This document shows positions 17,834-26,941 of a stretch of 64,000 nucleotides of DNA, one piece after another. The stretch is from Betaproteobacteria bacterium. Lineage in GTDB: Bacteria; Pseudomonadota; Gammaproteobacteria; Burkholderiales; SG8-39. The stretch is from contig JACPYS010000055.1 of NCBI GenBank assembly GCA_016195915.1, forward strand, positions 1 through 64,000. The letters are read 5' to 3'. Made by a program: the position numbers and the translations under genes. The notes under the pieces are model-generated. The model did no database searches. It was not told where the DNA came from and was given only the letters and a program-made list of their open reading frames with translations. Numbering within the stretch: the stretch's first letter is position 1; every line of letters starts with the position of its first letter.

Positions 17834-18280
17834 CTAGCGAGTCTTGCCCGCAAACTTTTTCCTGGCCACGTCGTACAAGCGGCTTGCGGCGTCGATCAGC
17901 GCTTCGAGTTCCTTGTTGCCGATCGCGAGACTTGCGGCACGGTAAATCCCCTCGGCTCTGATGCGGTCGGCTTGAATGAATGTACGCAGGTCATCGCTGG
18001 CGACACTGAGCGACCAGGCCAGCGACTGGATTGTGATATTTCTCGATCCTTCCTTGTGGGTCGGGCGCACGTCCAGATTTCGCCACCCAGCCATCGCAAT
18101 CTGAAACACGGCGTCGTAAGCGTTCTGATAGCGCACCTTCGCAGGGACGTGGGCGACTTTGCTGCCGACCATGAATTCCTGCGCGTTTTTCAGGAACTGG
18201 CCGATCTCCTCGGCAGAGCTCTTCTCGTCCTGAAGAAGCCCGCGCTTCAGGAGGTTTTCGGCCTGCACCGGGCGTTTCAT
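17834..18280 (-). CDS. HEPN-like protein, partner of a nucleotidyltransferase (probable TA pair)
   Basis: The 148-residue product is largely alpha-helical. It has NLLKRGLL, a central KVRYQNAYDAVFQIAMAGW helix, RPTHKEGSRNITIQSL and a C-terminal LIDAASRLYDVARKKF helix, which fits a HEPN four-helix fold. The canonical HEPN RNase motif R-x(4-6)-H is not obvious; the nearest candidates around RNLDVRPTH have spacing 7 or 2. It may therefore be a variant or a non-RNase HEPN. Its start overlaps the stop of the nucleotidyltransferase gene by 4 bp, the usual arrangement for HEPN/MNT pairs. Confidence 0.6.
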   Translation of the reverse strand: MKRPVQAENLLKRGLLQDEKSSAEEIGQFLKNAQEFMVGSKVAHVPAKVRYQNAYDAVFQIAMAGWRNLDVRPTHKEGSRNITIQSLAWSLSVASDDLRTFIQADRIRAEGIYRAASLAIGNKELEALIDAASRLYDVARKKFAGKTR

Positions 18281-18909
18281 TTTCGCCGTTTCCTCGGCTG
18301 GCGCAGCGCCGAAACGACCTTCCTCCCGCCGCCGTCCGCGTCATGAATCCAGATCTTTGGTCCGGCTTCCACCGCTTTGATGAACGAGTCAAAAGTTGTC
18401 AACCTGGCATATTCTTTCGGTTCATAGAAGCGGACGCTCACGGGGCGGCCCAGCTTGGCCTCCGCGTCCTGCATGGCGCCGAGCACCCGCGCGTAATCGC
18501 AGCTTCCTACGACGAGTACATCGACGTCGCTGTCCGGTCTCGCGATTCCTTTTGCGACCGAACCGAAAATGTATGCTCGTTTGATCCCAGGCGCATACGG
18601 AGCCAACACGTCACGAATCACGGCTGGGGCACCAAACAGTTTTCGCGACATCGAACGCAGTTCCTCATGGAGCGGGTGCCTCGCGTTGGAAATGAAGACC
18701 CGACGGCCTCCGAGGCTTTGCTCGAGAATCAGACCGCAGGCCAGGAACTGGAGAAGTTCGCGATGAATGGCGCCCGATCCTCCGCCGGCGCACCGCAGGA
18801 GCTCGGCGTACGAGAACGCCGCGTCACCGTCCGAAAAAAAAGCAGCCAGCAGGCGCTGTTGTGTCCTGGAGAACAGAACGTCCTGGACCTGAAGCTGAGA
18901 GCGACCCAT
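18277..18909 (-). CDS. MNT-type nucleotidyltransferase with N-terminal winged helix
   Basis: This 210-residue protein joins an N-terminal winged-helix-like region (residues 1-75: LFSRTQQRLLAAFFSD, YAELLRCAGG, ELLQFLACGLI) to a minimal nucleotidyltransferase domain. The latter has GSVAKG at 116-121 and the metal-binding DSDVD at 126-130. MNT antitoxins AMPylate or bind their HEPN partner. The fused DNA-binding part suggests that it also represses its own operon. The operator at 18903-18938 overlaps its start codon. A TATTAT (18924-18919) only 9 bases before the ATG implies a near-leaderless message. Confidence 0.85.
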   Translation of the reverse strand: MGRSQLQVQDVLFSRTQQRLLAAFFSDGDAAFSYAELLRCAGGGSGAIHRELLQFLACGLILEQSLGGRRVFISNARHPLHEELRSMSRKLFGAPAVIRDVLAPYAPGIKRAYIFGSVAKGIARPDSDVDVLVVGSCDYARVLGAMQDAEAKLGRPVSVRFYEPKEYARLTTFDSFIKAVEAGPKIWIHDADGGGRKVVSALRQPRKRRK

Positions 18910-18938
18910 ATTGGGTTAATAATAACCCATTCTGGGTC
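18903..18938 (-). promoter_or_regulatory. Nested inverted-repeat operator overlapping the MNT start codon
   Basis: TGGGTTA (18912-18918) and TAACCCA (18923-18929) form a perfect 7-bp inverted repeat with a four-base spacer. Outside them GACCCA (18903-18908) and TGGGTC (18933-18938) form a second pair. Four half-sites of TGGGT/ACCCA therefore cover the -10 region and the first codon. This is a convincing site for autoregulation, most likely by the winged-helix nucleotidyltransferase itself. Confidence 0.65.
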
Positions 18939-18951
18939 ACTCTAAGTCAGT

Positions 18952-21687
18952 TTATGGGGCACCTGCCCCGCCCTCGCGTGCCGCCATCAGCTTCGCCAAC
19001 GCCGAGGCCAGCGCATCCAGCGACTGCACGCCGGGAAGCGTGACGGCGAGGCGAAGCTTGCCGTCCGCTCCGGTTTCGACGCATTCCTGAAGACCGGCCC
19101 TGAGCGCCGAGACGGCTTGGGGCGCGGGTGCGGCGGATGCGCCGGCGGGAAGAAATTCTCCGAGGAAGGAAAAAGCCGCTGCAAGCAAATGCCCGCCCGC
19201 TTCGGACACGCGCTGTTTGCGCAGTGCAAGCGCCGCGGCCTCGGCCTCGGCGCGCTGCTGCATGGACACGTCCGGCGAACCCTCGGGCCTGGCGCCGAGC
19301 AACGCCTCGAGGCGGCGCTTCAGTTCCTCGATACCGCTGGCAAGCTGCACTTCGCGCAGTTCGGAGTCGGGATCGAGCACGGCCGTGGCAAGCTCGTGTT
19401 TCGCCGAGAGCGTGGCGAGCAGGTTTTCCTCGATCGTATTTTCGGTGATCATCAGATACACCTGCACCGGCCGCTTCTGGCCCATGCGGTGCGCGCGCGA
19501 GATGCGCTGCTCCAGCAGCGCCGGGTTCCACGGCAGTTCGAGGTTGATGACGGTGTCGGCGGCCTGAAGATTCAGGCCGGTCGCACCTGCATTGGAGGTG
19601 AGAAAAGCGCGGCAAGTAGCTTCGGTCTGAAACCTGTGCACAAGCCGGCTGCGCTGTTTCTGCGGCACGCTGCCATCCAGGCGGACGAAATCGGCCTTGA
19701 GCCGCTTGAGCAACGGCTCGATCAGATCGAGCATCGTGGTCCACTCGCTGAACACGATCAGCTTGCGGGCGGGCTCGGCACAAAGCGTTTCGAGCAGCTC
19801 GCCGACGCGCTCGAGCTTGGTAGAGAAGCCGGGCGGCTGCTTGTCCACGAGGAAGGTGCTGTTGGCCGACATGCGCGCGAGCAGCAGCGCCTTTTGCAGG
19901 CGCAGCAGGTCCATCTCGCTGAGGAAGGACTTGCCGGTGATCGTCTGCACGAGCTGCATCTGAGCGCCGTGAAGCTGAAGTTGCTCGTCGGTGGGCGTGA
20001 CGCGAACGATTTCGGTCGTGCGCCGCGGCAGCTCCATCGCCACGCTCGCGCGCGTGCGGCGCAGAAGCACCGGTTTCAGATGCTGGCGCAACGCATCCAG
20101 GTTCTTGTATCCCAGGACCTTGCCGGTTTCGGTTGCGACGCGGTGACGATTGATGAAGCGGTACGCCGGGCCCAGCCGGCGATCGTCGATGAATTCGACC
20201 ACTGAATACAGGTCGTCGAGCCGATTCTCCAGCGGCGTGCCCGTGAGCACCAGCGCGAAGGGTGAACGCAGGCACTTGATGATGCGGCTCGTTTTTGCTT
20301 CCCAGTTCTTGATGCGCTGCGCCTCGTCAAGGATGATGAGATCCCACCTCGTGCGCTCGATGTCGAGGAAGTCGCGCAGCACCTGCTCGTAGTTGCACAC
20401 CGTGAAGAACGCGCCGTCTGCGTATTGAGCGCTGCGTTCGGCACTTTTCCCGCTCACGAGTTGCACGCTGCGCTCGCAAAAGCGTCCGATCTCGGCGCGC
20501 CACTGCGACTTGAGCGAGGCGGGGCAGACGACGAGCACACGCCCGATGCCGGCCTGGCGGGCGAGCAATTCCGCCACGCCCACGCCCTGGATGGTCTTTC
20601 CCAGGCCCATTTCGTCGGCCAGTACTGCGCGCCCCGCGCCGGCGGCGAAGGCGATGCCGGCGAGCTGATATGGCAGCAGCTCGACCTTCAGCAGCTCACG
20701 CCGCAGCAAATGCCCGCGCGGATCGCGACGAAGCTCGTCGACCAGCGCGCTCATGCGATGCCGATGCATGGCCTGGCCGAGAAATTCTTCCGCGTCGGGA
20801 TAAACGAGCACGTCCTCGCCCTGCCGCGAGAGCCTGCGGACCACCTCGAACAATTCGATCAGCTCGTGAGGTTCGCGCGCGAAGCGCTCTCTCCAGGGAG
20901 TCACGATCGCCCTGGCGGAGGAAGAAATGCGGGCCGGTGCTTCCAGGCCCAGGCGCAGATCGCCGTCGTAGCGGGCAAACACGGCGATCCGGTCGGGCAC
21001 CCACTTCGCCGCCATGCCGTGAGGGCCGAACTTCCTTCGCGTCGAAGCTTGCACCTTGATGACGTGCTTGCATGTTCCGAGCGCGTTTTTCCTGAAGTCC
21101 GGACACGAGCAGTAGCTCTGACCGCGCTCCCGGCCGCGCAGGGCGACGCGATAGGTCTTGCCGGAGGCCGCACTCGCCACCAGGTAGTCCGTCCAGGGCG
21201 TGGTCGAATCGGCGGATTTCACCGTCATCTTCTCTTCGCGCGCGCGTTGTTCCCGCTCCGCAAGCGCGCGCGACTCCAGCGCTTGCTCCGAAAGCAGCTC
21301 CCACGGCGTGTCTTCATCGGGTGCGACCGCCAGTCCGAGCGACGTTTTCTCCTCCAGAATCAGCGCGAGGGCTGCGCCCTCGTGCAGCAGCGCTCTGTCG
21401 CCCGAGCGGTTGCACCCGATGTGCAGCCGGTCCCGATACCCGGGATGCAACGCCACCCGGACCACGAGCGGATCGCGCTTGTCGCCAATTCGGCCGCCGG
21501 TGTCGGGAAAGGTGACCTGGCAAGACTCATCGGTGAGACGTACTTGCGCCTCTACATCGATTTCGATCTTGCCGCCCATGGCCAACCAGTGCGCGCCTTT
21601 CGGCCCGAGGAGCTTTTGCGCTTGGACGAAGGAGAGGCGGGAAAGCTTGTCTTTGAGCGTGAGCTGGGCGGAGGATTTGAAGCGCAT
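18952..21687 (-). CDS. SNF2-family helicase with SWIM zinc finger
   Basis: The product has about 911 residues from the ATG at 21687. A SWIM zinc-binding motif (CSCPDF...CKH, residues 193-208) precedes the Swi2/Snf2 ATPase: Walker A DEMGLGKT (358-365), DEAQ box (454-457), a TGTPLENR motif and a C-terminal EQRISRAHRMGQ arginine-finger motif. Such bacterial SNF2 proteins remodel RNA polymerase or DNA complexes (RapA-like) or serve in defence; the role here is unknown. The frame could extend 45 codons upstream into the neighbouring Uma2 gene, but the matching N-terminus (FKSSAQLTLKDKLSRLSFVQA) begins at 21687. Its neighbours are accessory genes. Confidence 0.85.
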   Translation of the reverse strand: MRFKSSAQLTLKDKLSRLSFVQAQKLLGPKGAHWLAMGGKIEIDVEAQVRLTDESCQVTFPDTGGRIGDKRDPLVVRVALHPGYRDRLHIGCNRSGDRALLHEGAALALILEEKTSLGLAVAPDEDTPWELLSEQALESRALAEREQRAREEKMTVKSADSTTPWTDYLVASAASGKTYRVALRGRERGQSYCSCPDFRKNALGTCKHVIKVQASTRRKFGPHGMAAKWVPDRIAVFARYDGDLRLGLEAPARISSSARAIVTPWRERFAREPHELIELFEVVRRLSRQGEDVLVYPDAEEFLGQAMHRHRMSALVDELRRDPRGHLLRRELLKVELLPYQLAGIAFAAGAGRAVLADEMGLGKTIQGVGVAELLARQAGIGRVLVVCPASLKSQWRAEIGRFCERSVQLVSGKSAERSAQYADGAFFTVCNYEQVLRDFLDIERTRWDLIILDEAQRIKNWEAKTSRIIKCLRSPFALVLTGTPLENRLDDLYSVVEFIDDRRLGPAYRFINRHRVATETGKVLGYKNLDALRQHLKPVLLRRTRASVAMELPRRTTEIVRVTPTDEQLQLHGAQMQLVQTITGKSFLSEMDLLRLQKALLLARMSANSTFLVDKQPPGFSTKLERVGELLETLCAEPARKLIVFSEWTTMLDLIEPLLKRLKADFVRLDGSVPQKQRSRLVHRFQTEATCRAFLTSNAGATGLNLQAADTVINLELPWNPALLEQRISRAHRMGQKRPVQVYLMITENTIEENLLATLSAKHELATAVLDPDSELREVQLASGIEELKRRLEALLGARPEGSPDVSMQQRAEAEAAALALRKQRVSEAGGHLLAAAFSFLGEFLPAGASAAPAPQAVSALRAGLQECVETGADGKLRLAVTLPGVQSLDALASALAKLMAAREGGAGAP

Positions 21688-21745
21688 CGGAATTCCGCGC
21701 TTGGCGTTTGCGACGTGATCCCGAGACGGTGGAAAAACGCGAGAT

Positions 21746-22321
21746 TCAACCGGCTGTCGCCAGCCAAACCTCCGCAAGCGAGATCGCCACATCAGGCCTG
21801 AGCTGCGGCGAGATGATCGCATCCCGGGCCGGAGAAAGCTCCGTGCGATAGCCCTCCGGCCGTGGGCCGCGATAGATTGTCGTGGCCCCGCTCGCCGCGT
21901 CGAACAACCAAGCCTCCGGGATATCGTGCCGCGCGTATAGCGGAATCTTGATATCGCGGTCGCGTGCCAGCGTCGTGTCGGCGACCTCGATCACGAGCAG
22001 AATGTCGTTCGCGGTCGGCACCGCGGCGCGCCCCCAGCACTCGGAACGAAGTAAAACGATGTCCGGTTGCGGCTCGCTATCGGGGGGAATGCAGATCGGA
22101 TTCTGCACCGAGACCACTGCCGATCGTCCCAGCCGCATGGAGAAAAGCTGCGCGAGAACGTTTACCAGACGAAGATGCGGCCCGCCGATCGGTGCCATGG
22201 TCACCAGATCTCCGTGAATGAGTTCGAGTCGCTCCTCGGGAGCGAACAACCCCACCTCACCCATCCGGTGGTAGTCCTCCACGCTCAATGTGCGCCGCGG
22301 CAGCGGAATTTCAGCACCCAT
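21746..22321 (-). CDS. Uma2-family (DUF820) restriction-endonuclease-fold protein
   Basis: The 191-residue protein contains TLSVEDYHRMGEVGLFAPEERLELIHGDLV, QPDIVLL and LLVIEVADTTLARDRDIKIPLYARHDIPEAWLFD. These are the hallmarks of Uma2/DUF820 proteins with the PD-(D/E)xK fold (D in QPDIVL, E-x in IEVA). Most copies have no known function and occur in mobile or expandable gene pools. It lies 58 bp upstream of the SNF2 helicase in the same orientation. No partner suggesting restriction-modification is adjacent. Confidence 0.88.
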   Translation of the reverse strand: MGAEIPLPRRTLSVEDYHRMGEVGLFAPEERLELIHGDLVTMAPIGGPHLRLVNVLAQLFSMRLGRSAVVSVQNPICIPPDSEPQPDIVLLRSECWGRAAVPTANDILLVIEVADTTLARDRDIKIPLYARHDIPEAWLFDAASGATTIYRGPRPEGYRTELSPARDAIISPQLRPDVAISLAEVWLATAG

Positions 22322-22460
22322 GAGTCACGATTGTACGAGTTCTCGGGCGACGCCGGTATCGCCGCAGCAGCGCTCGCCGATCCCTCCCCCTCTGGCGCCC
22401 GGCCGGAAATCGGTCTATAAAACGGCCGTCAGTTTGTTCCACCCCTATGGAGGAGGAGTC

Positions 22461-23192
22461 ATGAAGACCATCAATCGCAGAGACGCTCTCAAGATGTTTG
22501 GCGCATTTGCAGCGTTCAGTTCGGCCGCGGGCGCGCTGTCCCCGCTTGCCCGGGCCGCGCAGATCAAGCCGGATGCGAAGAGCGTGCTGATCGTCGTGGA
22601 CGTGCAGAATTGCTTCGTGCCCGGCGGCAGCCTCGCGGTGCAGAAAGGCGAAGAAGTTGTGCCGATCATCAACAAGCTGGCAAAGGCGTTTCAGAACGTG
22701 GTCATCACGCAGGACTGGCACCACCCGCAGCACGTTTCGTTCGCCTCGCAACACGCCGGCAAGAAGCCATTCGAGACGGTCAAACTGCCCTACGGCACCC
22801 AGGTGCTGTGGCCGGATCATTGCGTGCAGGGCACCGACGGCGCGGGGCTGCACAAGGACCTGCAGATTCCGAACGCGCAGCTGGTGATTCGCAAGGGGTT
22901 CCGCCAGAACGTGGACAGCTACTCGGCTTTCGTCGAGGCCGACGCGAAGACACCCACCGGCCTCGCGGGTTACCTCAAGGCGCGCGGCATCAAGACATGT
23001 TACGTCGCGGGGCTGGCCACGGATTTCTGCGTTGCCTGGACGGCGCTCGATGCGCGCAAGGCCGGATTCGAAGCTTCGGTGATCGAAGACGCCTGCCGCG
23101 GCATCGACCTGCAAGGTTCGATGGCAAAGGCCTGGGCAAGCATGAAATCGGCAGGGGTGAAACGCGTGCAGTCATCGGAGTTCGTCGCCTGA
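22461..23192 (+). CDS. Tat-exported isochorismatase-family amidohydrolase (nicotinamidase/PncA-like)
   Basis: The 243-residue protein begins MKTINRRDALKMFGAFAAFSSA, a twin-arginine signal (R6-R7) with a hydrophobic stretch. The mature part matches nicotinamidases: catalytic D47 in VVDVQNCF, K145 in IRKGF and nucleophile C190 in GLATDFCV, with likely metal ligands D85 and H87 in QDWHH and a later His. PncA deamidates nicotinamide and is normally cytoplasmic, so export is unusual and the substrate may differ. A strong GGAGGAGG precedes the ATG. TATAAA at 22416-22421 is a possible -10 with no good -35. It is monocistronic, upstream of hemA. Confidence 0.85.
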   Translation: MKTINRRDALKMFGAFAAFSSAAGALSPLARAAQIKPDAKSVLIVVDVQNCFVPGGSLAVQKGEEVVPIINKLAKAFQNVVITQDWHHPQHVSFASQHAGKKPFETVKLPYGTQVLWPDHCVQGTDGAGLHKDLQIPNAQLVIRKGFRQNVDSYSAFVEADAKTPTGLAGYLKARGIKTCYVAGLATDFCVAWTALDARKAGFEASVIEDACRGIDLQGSMAKAWASMKSAGVKRVQSSEFVA

Positions 23193-23216
23193 ACCTGTTC
23201 TCGCCGACTGCTTGGT

Positions 23217-23270
23217 TTGACGCAGGTCAAGCCGAAGCGGCGGCCGCGCCCAGGTTTCCCGTTATAAAAT
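23217..23270 (+). promoter_or_regulatory. FNR/Anr-like box and -10 candidates upstream of hemA
   Basis: TTGACGCAGGTCAA (23217-23230) is a perfect dyad of the FNR/Anr type (TTGAC-N4-GTCAA). TATAAA (23263-23268) or TAAAAT (23265-23270) is a probable -10 of hemA, whose ATG is at 23300. The spacing from box centre to -10 is about 42 bp, which fits neither the class I nor the class II position exactly. Oxygen regulation of hemA by Anr is known in Pseudomonas. Activation here remains inference. Confidence 0.5.
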
Positions 23271-23299
23271 AGCGACTTATTTTTCCTCCCGATGACTGC

Positions 23300-24547
23300 A
23301 TGACGCTATTCGCCCTCGGCTTGAACCACCAGACCGCGCCGCTGCCGATCCGCGAGCGCGTGGTGATCCATGTCGAGCGCATGCGCGACGCGCTCGCCGA
23401 GCTGACGCGCGGCCGGCGGGTGACCGAGGCGGCGATCCTTTCCACCTGCAACCGCACCGAGCTGTATGTCGCCGCCGACCAGCCGAAAATTGCGGCGCAT
23501 TGGCTGGCGGAGTATCACCGCCTCAAGCCGGACGAGCTCTCGCCGTATCTGTACACCTTGCCAAGCGAGGGCGCGGTGCGTCACGCCTTTCGCGTGGCCT
23601 CGGGTCTCGATTCGATGGTGCTGGGCGAGCCGCAGATTCTCGGCCAGATGAAGGAGGCGGCGCGCACCGCCGAGTCGGCGGGTACGCTCGGCACGCTGCT
23701 CAGCAAACTGTTCCAGAAATCGTTCGCGGTCGCCAAGGACGTGCGCACCAATACCGAGGTCGGCGCCGCGAGCGTGTCGATGGCCGCCGCCGCGGTGAAG
23801 CTCGCGGCACGCATCTTCGCTTCGCTGCACGAGCAGAAGCTGCTGTTCATCGGCGCGGGCGAGATGATCGAGCTGTGCGCGACGCACTTTGCGGCGCAGA
23901 ACCCGGCGCGCGTCACGGTGGCGAACCGCTCGATCGAGCGGGGCGAAGCGCTCGCGCACCGTTTCAGCGGCCATGCCATCGAGCTCAAGTCGCTCGCCGA
24001 GAATCTTCACGAGTACGACATCGTCGTTTCCTGCACGGCCAGCTCGCTGCCGATTCTCGGCCTGGGCATGGTGGAGCGCGCGCTTCGCGCGCGCCGCCGC
24101 CGTCCCATTTTCATGGTCGACCTTGCGGTGCCACGCGATATCGAGCCGGAAGTCGGCGAACTCGACGACGTGTTCCTGTACACCGTGGACGACCTCGCCG
24201 GCATCGTATCGGGCAATCTCGATCAGCGCCGCGCAGCCGTGGAGCAGGCCGAGGCAATCATCGAGACGCAGGTCGGCCAGTTCATGCACTGGCTCGCCGC
24301 GCGCGAGGCGGTGCCGGCAATCCGGCTGCTGCGCGAGAGCGCGGAGCAGGCCCGCAGGCACGAAGTCGAGCGCGCGCTGAAAATGCTCTCGCGCGGCGAC
24401 GATCCGCAGCAGGTGCTCGAGGCGCTCTCTCAAGGCCTCACCAACAAGCTCATGCACGCTCCGACCCGGGCGCTCAACGAGGCTTCGGGCGATGAGCGCG
24501 GTGCGCTCACCGAACTGGTGACGCGCCTGTTCCACCTCAAGCCCTAG
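23300..24547 (+). CDS. hemA: Glutamyl-tRNA reductase
   Basis: The 415-residue enzyme reduces glutamyl-tRNA(Glu) to glutamate-1-semialdehyde, the first step of C5 haem synthesis. It shows the nucleophile C50 in [33 protein letters not shown], the NADPH-binding [10 protein letters not shown] and the C-terminal dimerisation helix. Length is normal. The start ATG is fixed by the conserved [14 protein letters not shown]. It heads a run hemA-prfA-prmC-grxD on the plus strand, an order common in Beta- and Gammaproteobacteria, and follows an FNR-like box and an AT-rich -10. Confidence 0.97.
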   Translation: MTLFALGLNHQTAPLPIRERVVIHVERMRDALAELTRGRRVTEAAILSTCNRTELYVAADQPKIAAHWLAEYHRLKPDELSPYLYTLPSEGAVRHAFRVASGLDSMVLGEPQILGQMKEAARTAESAGTLGTLLSKLFQKSFAVAKDVRTNTEVGAASVSMAAAAVKLAARIFASLHEQKLLFIGAGEMIELCATHFAAQNPARVTVANRSIERGEALAHRFSGHAIELKSLAENLHEYDIVVSCTASSLPILGLGMVERALRARRRRPIFMVDLAVPRDIEPEVGELDDVFLYTVDDLAGIVSGNLDQRRAAVEQAEAIIETQVGQFMHWLAAREAVPAIRLLRESAEQARRHEVERALKMLSRGDDPQQVLEALSQGLTNKLMHAPTRALNEASGDERGALTELVTRLFHLKP

Positions 24548-24579
24548 CGTCTTTCGGCGGTGACCCGCGTGGCTCGCCC

Positions 24580-25689
24580 ATGAAGCTCTCATTGCGCGCG
24601 AAGTTGGACAGCCTTGCCTCGCGCCTCGACGAGGTCGGCGGCCTGCTCGCAGAAGAAAAGGCGACCAGGGACATGGAAAGCTTTCGCAGGCTCTCGCGCG
24701 AGCATTCCGAATTGACCGGTCTGGTGGAGCTTTATCGCCGTTTCCAGGGCACCGAGGCCGACGCGCAGGCGGCGCGCGAGCTGGCGGCGGACCCGGCGAT
24801 GAAGGAATACGCCGACGAGGAATTGAAGAGCGCCCGCGCCGCGCTGGAAAAGCTCGAGGCCGAGTTGCAGCAGGCGCTGCTCCCGAGCGACCCGAATGAC
24901 GATCGCAACCTGTTTCTCGAGGTGCGCGCGGGAACCGGCGGCGATGAATCGGGGCTGTTCGCGGGCGACCTGTTCCGCATGTACCTGCGTTACGCCGAGC
25001 GCCACGGGTGGCAGGTCGAAGTGATCTCGGAAAGCCCCTCGGAACTGGGCGGCTACAAGGAAGTGATCGCCCGCCTGATCGGGCAGGGCGCTTATTCGAA
25101 GCTGAAGTTCGAATCCGGCGCGCACCGGGTGCAGCGCGTGCCCGAGACCGAAGCGCAAGGGCGCATTCATACGTCGGCGTGCACGGTGGCCGTGCTCCCG
25201 GAGGTCGATGCGGTGGACGACGTGGTGCTCAATCCGGCCGAATTGCGCATCGACACTTTTCGTGCTTCGGGCGCGGGCGGACAGCACGTCAACAAGACGG
25301 ACTCAGCGATACGCATCACGCATCTTCCTACCGGGATCGTGGTCGAATGCCAGGACTCGCGCTCGCAGCACAAGAATCGGGAAAAGGCGCTCGGGGTGCT
25401 TGCTGCGCGCATCAAGGACAAGCAGGAACGCGAGCAGCACGCGAAGACTGCATCGGCGCGCAAGTCGCTGGTCGGCTCGGGCGACCGCTCGGAGCGGATT
25501 CGCACCTACAACTTTCCGCAGGGGCGGGTCACCGACCACCGCATCAATCTGACGCTGTACAAGATCGACCGCATCATGGACGGGGAACTCGACGAGTTGA
25601 TCGGCGCGCTCGCCTCCGAGTTCCAGGCAGAGCGGCTGGCGCAGGTGGCCGAGGCCGAGGAACCAGTGGCGGCGCGCACTGGCGCCTGA
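24580..25689 (+). CDS. prfA: Peptide chain release factor 1
   Basis: The 369-residue class I release factor recognises UAA/UAG and hydrolyses peptidyl-tRNA. The catalytic GGQ is in [19 protein letters not shown]. The [11 protein letters not shown] and [18 protein letters not shown] blocks are typical of RF1. It sits 32 bp after hemA and 10 bp before prmC, which methylates the GGQ glutamine. RF1 does not read UGA, so it does not compete directly at the UGSC selenocysteine codons; RF2 would. Confidence 0.97.
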   Translation: MKLSLRAKLDSLASRLDEVGGLLAEEKATRDMESFRRLSREHSELTGLVELYRRFQGTEADAQAARELAADPAMKEYADEELKSARAALEKLEAELQQALLPSDPNDDRNLFLEVRAGTGGDESGLFAGDLFRMYLRYAERHGWQVEVISESPSELGGYKEVIARLIGQGAYSKLKFESGAHRVQRVPETEAQGRIHTSACTVAVLPEVDAVDDVVLNPAELRIDTFRASGAGGQHVNKTDSAIRITHLPTGIVVECQDSRSQHKNREKALGVLAARIKDKQEREQHAKTASARKSLVGSGDRSERIRTYNFPQGRVTDHRINLTLYKIDRIMDGELDELIGALASEFQAERLAQVAEAEEPVAARTGA

Positions 25690-25699
25690 CCGCGGAAAG

Positions 25700-26527
25700 A
25701 TGAAGGTCGGAGAAGCGCTCGCGGCCAGCGGCCTGTCGATTGTCGAGGCGCGGTTGCTGCTCGAGCGCGCGACGGGCTGGCCGCGTGTGACGCTCATTGC
25801 CCGCCCGGAGCACGAACTGAGTGAACCGGCGGCGCGCGATTTCATCGCTCTTTCGGAGCGTCGACGAGCCGGCGAACCCGTCGCCTATCTGTTATGCGAA
25901 CGCGAGTTCTACGGACTTTCCCTCGCGGTCGGCCCCGCGGTTCTGATCCCGCGGCCGGAGAGCGAATTGCTGGTGGAGCTGGCGCTCGAGCGGCTTGCAC
26001 CGGGTGCCTCAGATCGCGTTCTCGATCTCGGCACCGGTTCAGGTGCGGTGGCACTCGCGATCAAACACGAACGGCCGGATGCAGCTGTATGCGCGGTCGA
26101 AGCGTCCCCGGCCGCGCTCGAAGTCGCGCGGTCGAACGCGCGGCGGCTCGCACTGGTGATTGAATTCTTCGAAGGTCGCTGGTTTGAACCGCTGGGCGCG
26201 CGGCGCTTCGAATTGATCGTCGGCAATCCGCCTTATGTCGCCCGAGGAGATCCGTACCTTGCGACGGGCGACCTGCGCTTCGAACCGCGCGAAGCGCTGG
26301 TGGCCGGGGCGGATGGCCTGGATGCGATACGCGAGATCGTGAAGGCGGCCGCCGCATATCTCGAACCAGGCGGCTGGATATGCCTGGAGCATGGCATTGG
26401 ACAGGGCGCGGCGGTCCGCGCGCTATTCGCGCAGGCGGGTCTTGCAGATGTGCAGTCCTGGCCCGATCTTGCGGGCATTGCGCGCGTGACGGGGGCGCGA
26501 TTGACGAGCCTTACCGGTAACGGCTAG
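25700..26527 (+). CDS. prmC: Release factor glutamine methyltransferase
   Basis: The 275-residue SAM-dependent enzyme methylates the GGQ glutamine of RF1/RF2. It shows YLLCEREFYGLSL, the PRPESELLVE motif before the SAM site, LDLGTGSGAVALAIK and the catalytic NPPY (VGNPPYVARGDPYL). It is downstream of prfA with a 10-bp gap, the usual operon, and is followed by the glutaredoxin gene after 36 bp. Length is normal. Confidence 0.96.
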   Translation: MKVGEALAASGLSIVEARLLLERATGWPRVTLIARPEHELSEPAARDFIALSERRRAGEPVAYLLCEREFYGLSLAVGPAVLIPRPESELLVELALERLAPGASDRVLDLGTGSGAVALAIKHERPDAAVCAVEASPAALEVARSNARRLALVIEFFEGRWFEPLGARRFELIVGNPPYVARGDPYLATGDLRFEPREALVAGADGLDAIREIVKAAAAYLEPGGWICLEHGIGQGAAVRALFAQAGLADVQSWPDLAGIARVTGARLTSLTGNG

Positions 26528-26563
26528 AATCCGATCAAATTACTCAAGTATTTGGAGGCTGGT

Positions 26564-26893
26564 ATGGACACTCAGCAGACGATCAAGCAGCAGGTAACCG
26601 GAAATCCGGTGGTGCTTTACATGAAGGGAACGCCGCAGGCTCCCCAGTGCGGTTTCTCCCAGCTCGCGGTCCAGGTACTGCGCGCTTGCGGGGTGAACGA
26701 GTTTTTCAGCGTGAACGTGCTGGAGAACCCGGAGATCCGCCAGGGCATCAAGGAATTCGCCAACTGGCCCACGATTCCCCAGCTGTACGTGAGCGGCGAG
26801 TTCATCGGGGGATCGGACATCGTGCGCGAGATGTATGAATCGGGCGAGCTGCAGAAGCTGCTCACCGAAAAGCTCGGCATGCAGGCTTCCTAG
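26564..26893 (+). CDS. grxD: Monothiol glutaredoxin Grx4
   Basis: The 109-residue protein has the monothiol active site CGFS at residues 29-32 (GTPQAPQCGFS), then FANWPTIPQLYV and GEFIGGSDIVREMY, which form the glutathione site. Grx4-type glutaredoxins bind a [2Fe-2S] cluster with glutathione and pass it to BolA or Fe-S carriers. The ATG at 26564 is preferred over an upstream TTG at 26552 because GGAGG (26554-26558) is spaced properly before it. It is the last gene of the hemA-prfA-prmC run, convergent with the kinase gene. Confidence 0.97.
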   Translation: MDTQQTIKQQVTGNPVVLYMKGTPQAPQCGFSQLAVQVLRACGVNEFFSVNVLENPEIRQGIKEFANWPTIPQLYVSGEFIGGSDIVREMYESGELQKLLTEKLGMQAS

Positions 26894-26941
26894 CCGTCGG
26901 TCTCGATCGGCGCCGCGCGGTTTGCGCGCACGGTGTTCGAA

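Noticed and set aside
26894..26941. Terminator between grxD and the kinase gene
   Set aside because: There is a short GC-rich stem (CGCGC/GCGCG) but no T-tract on either strand, so termination is not supported.
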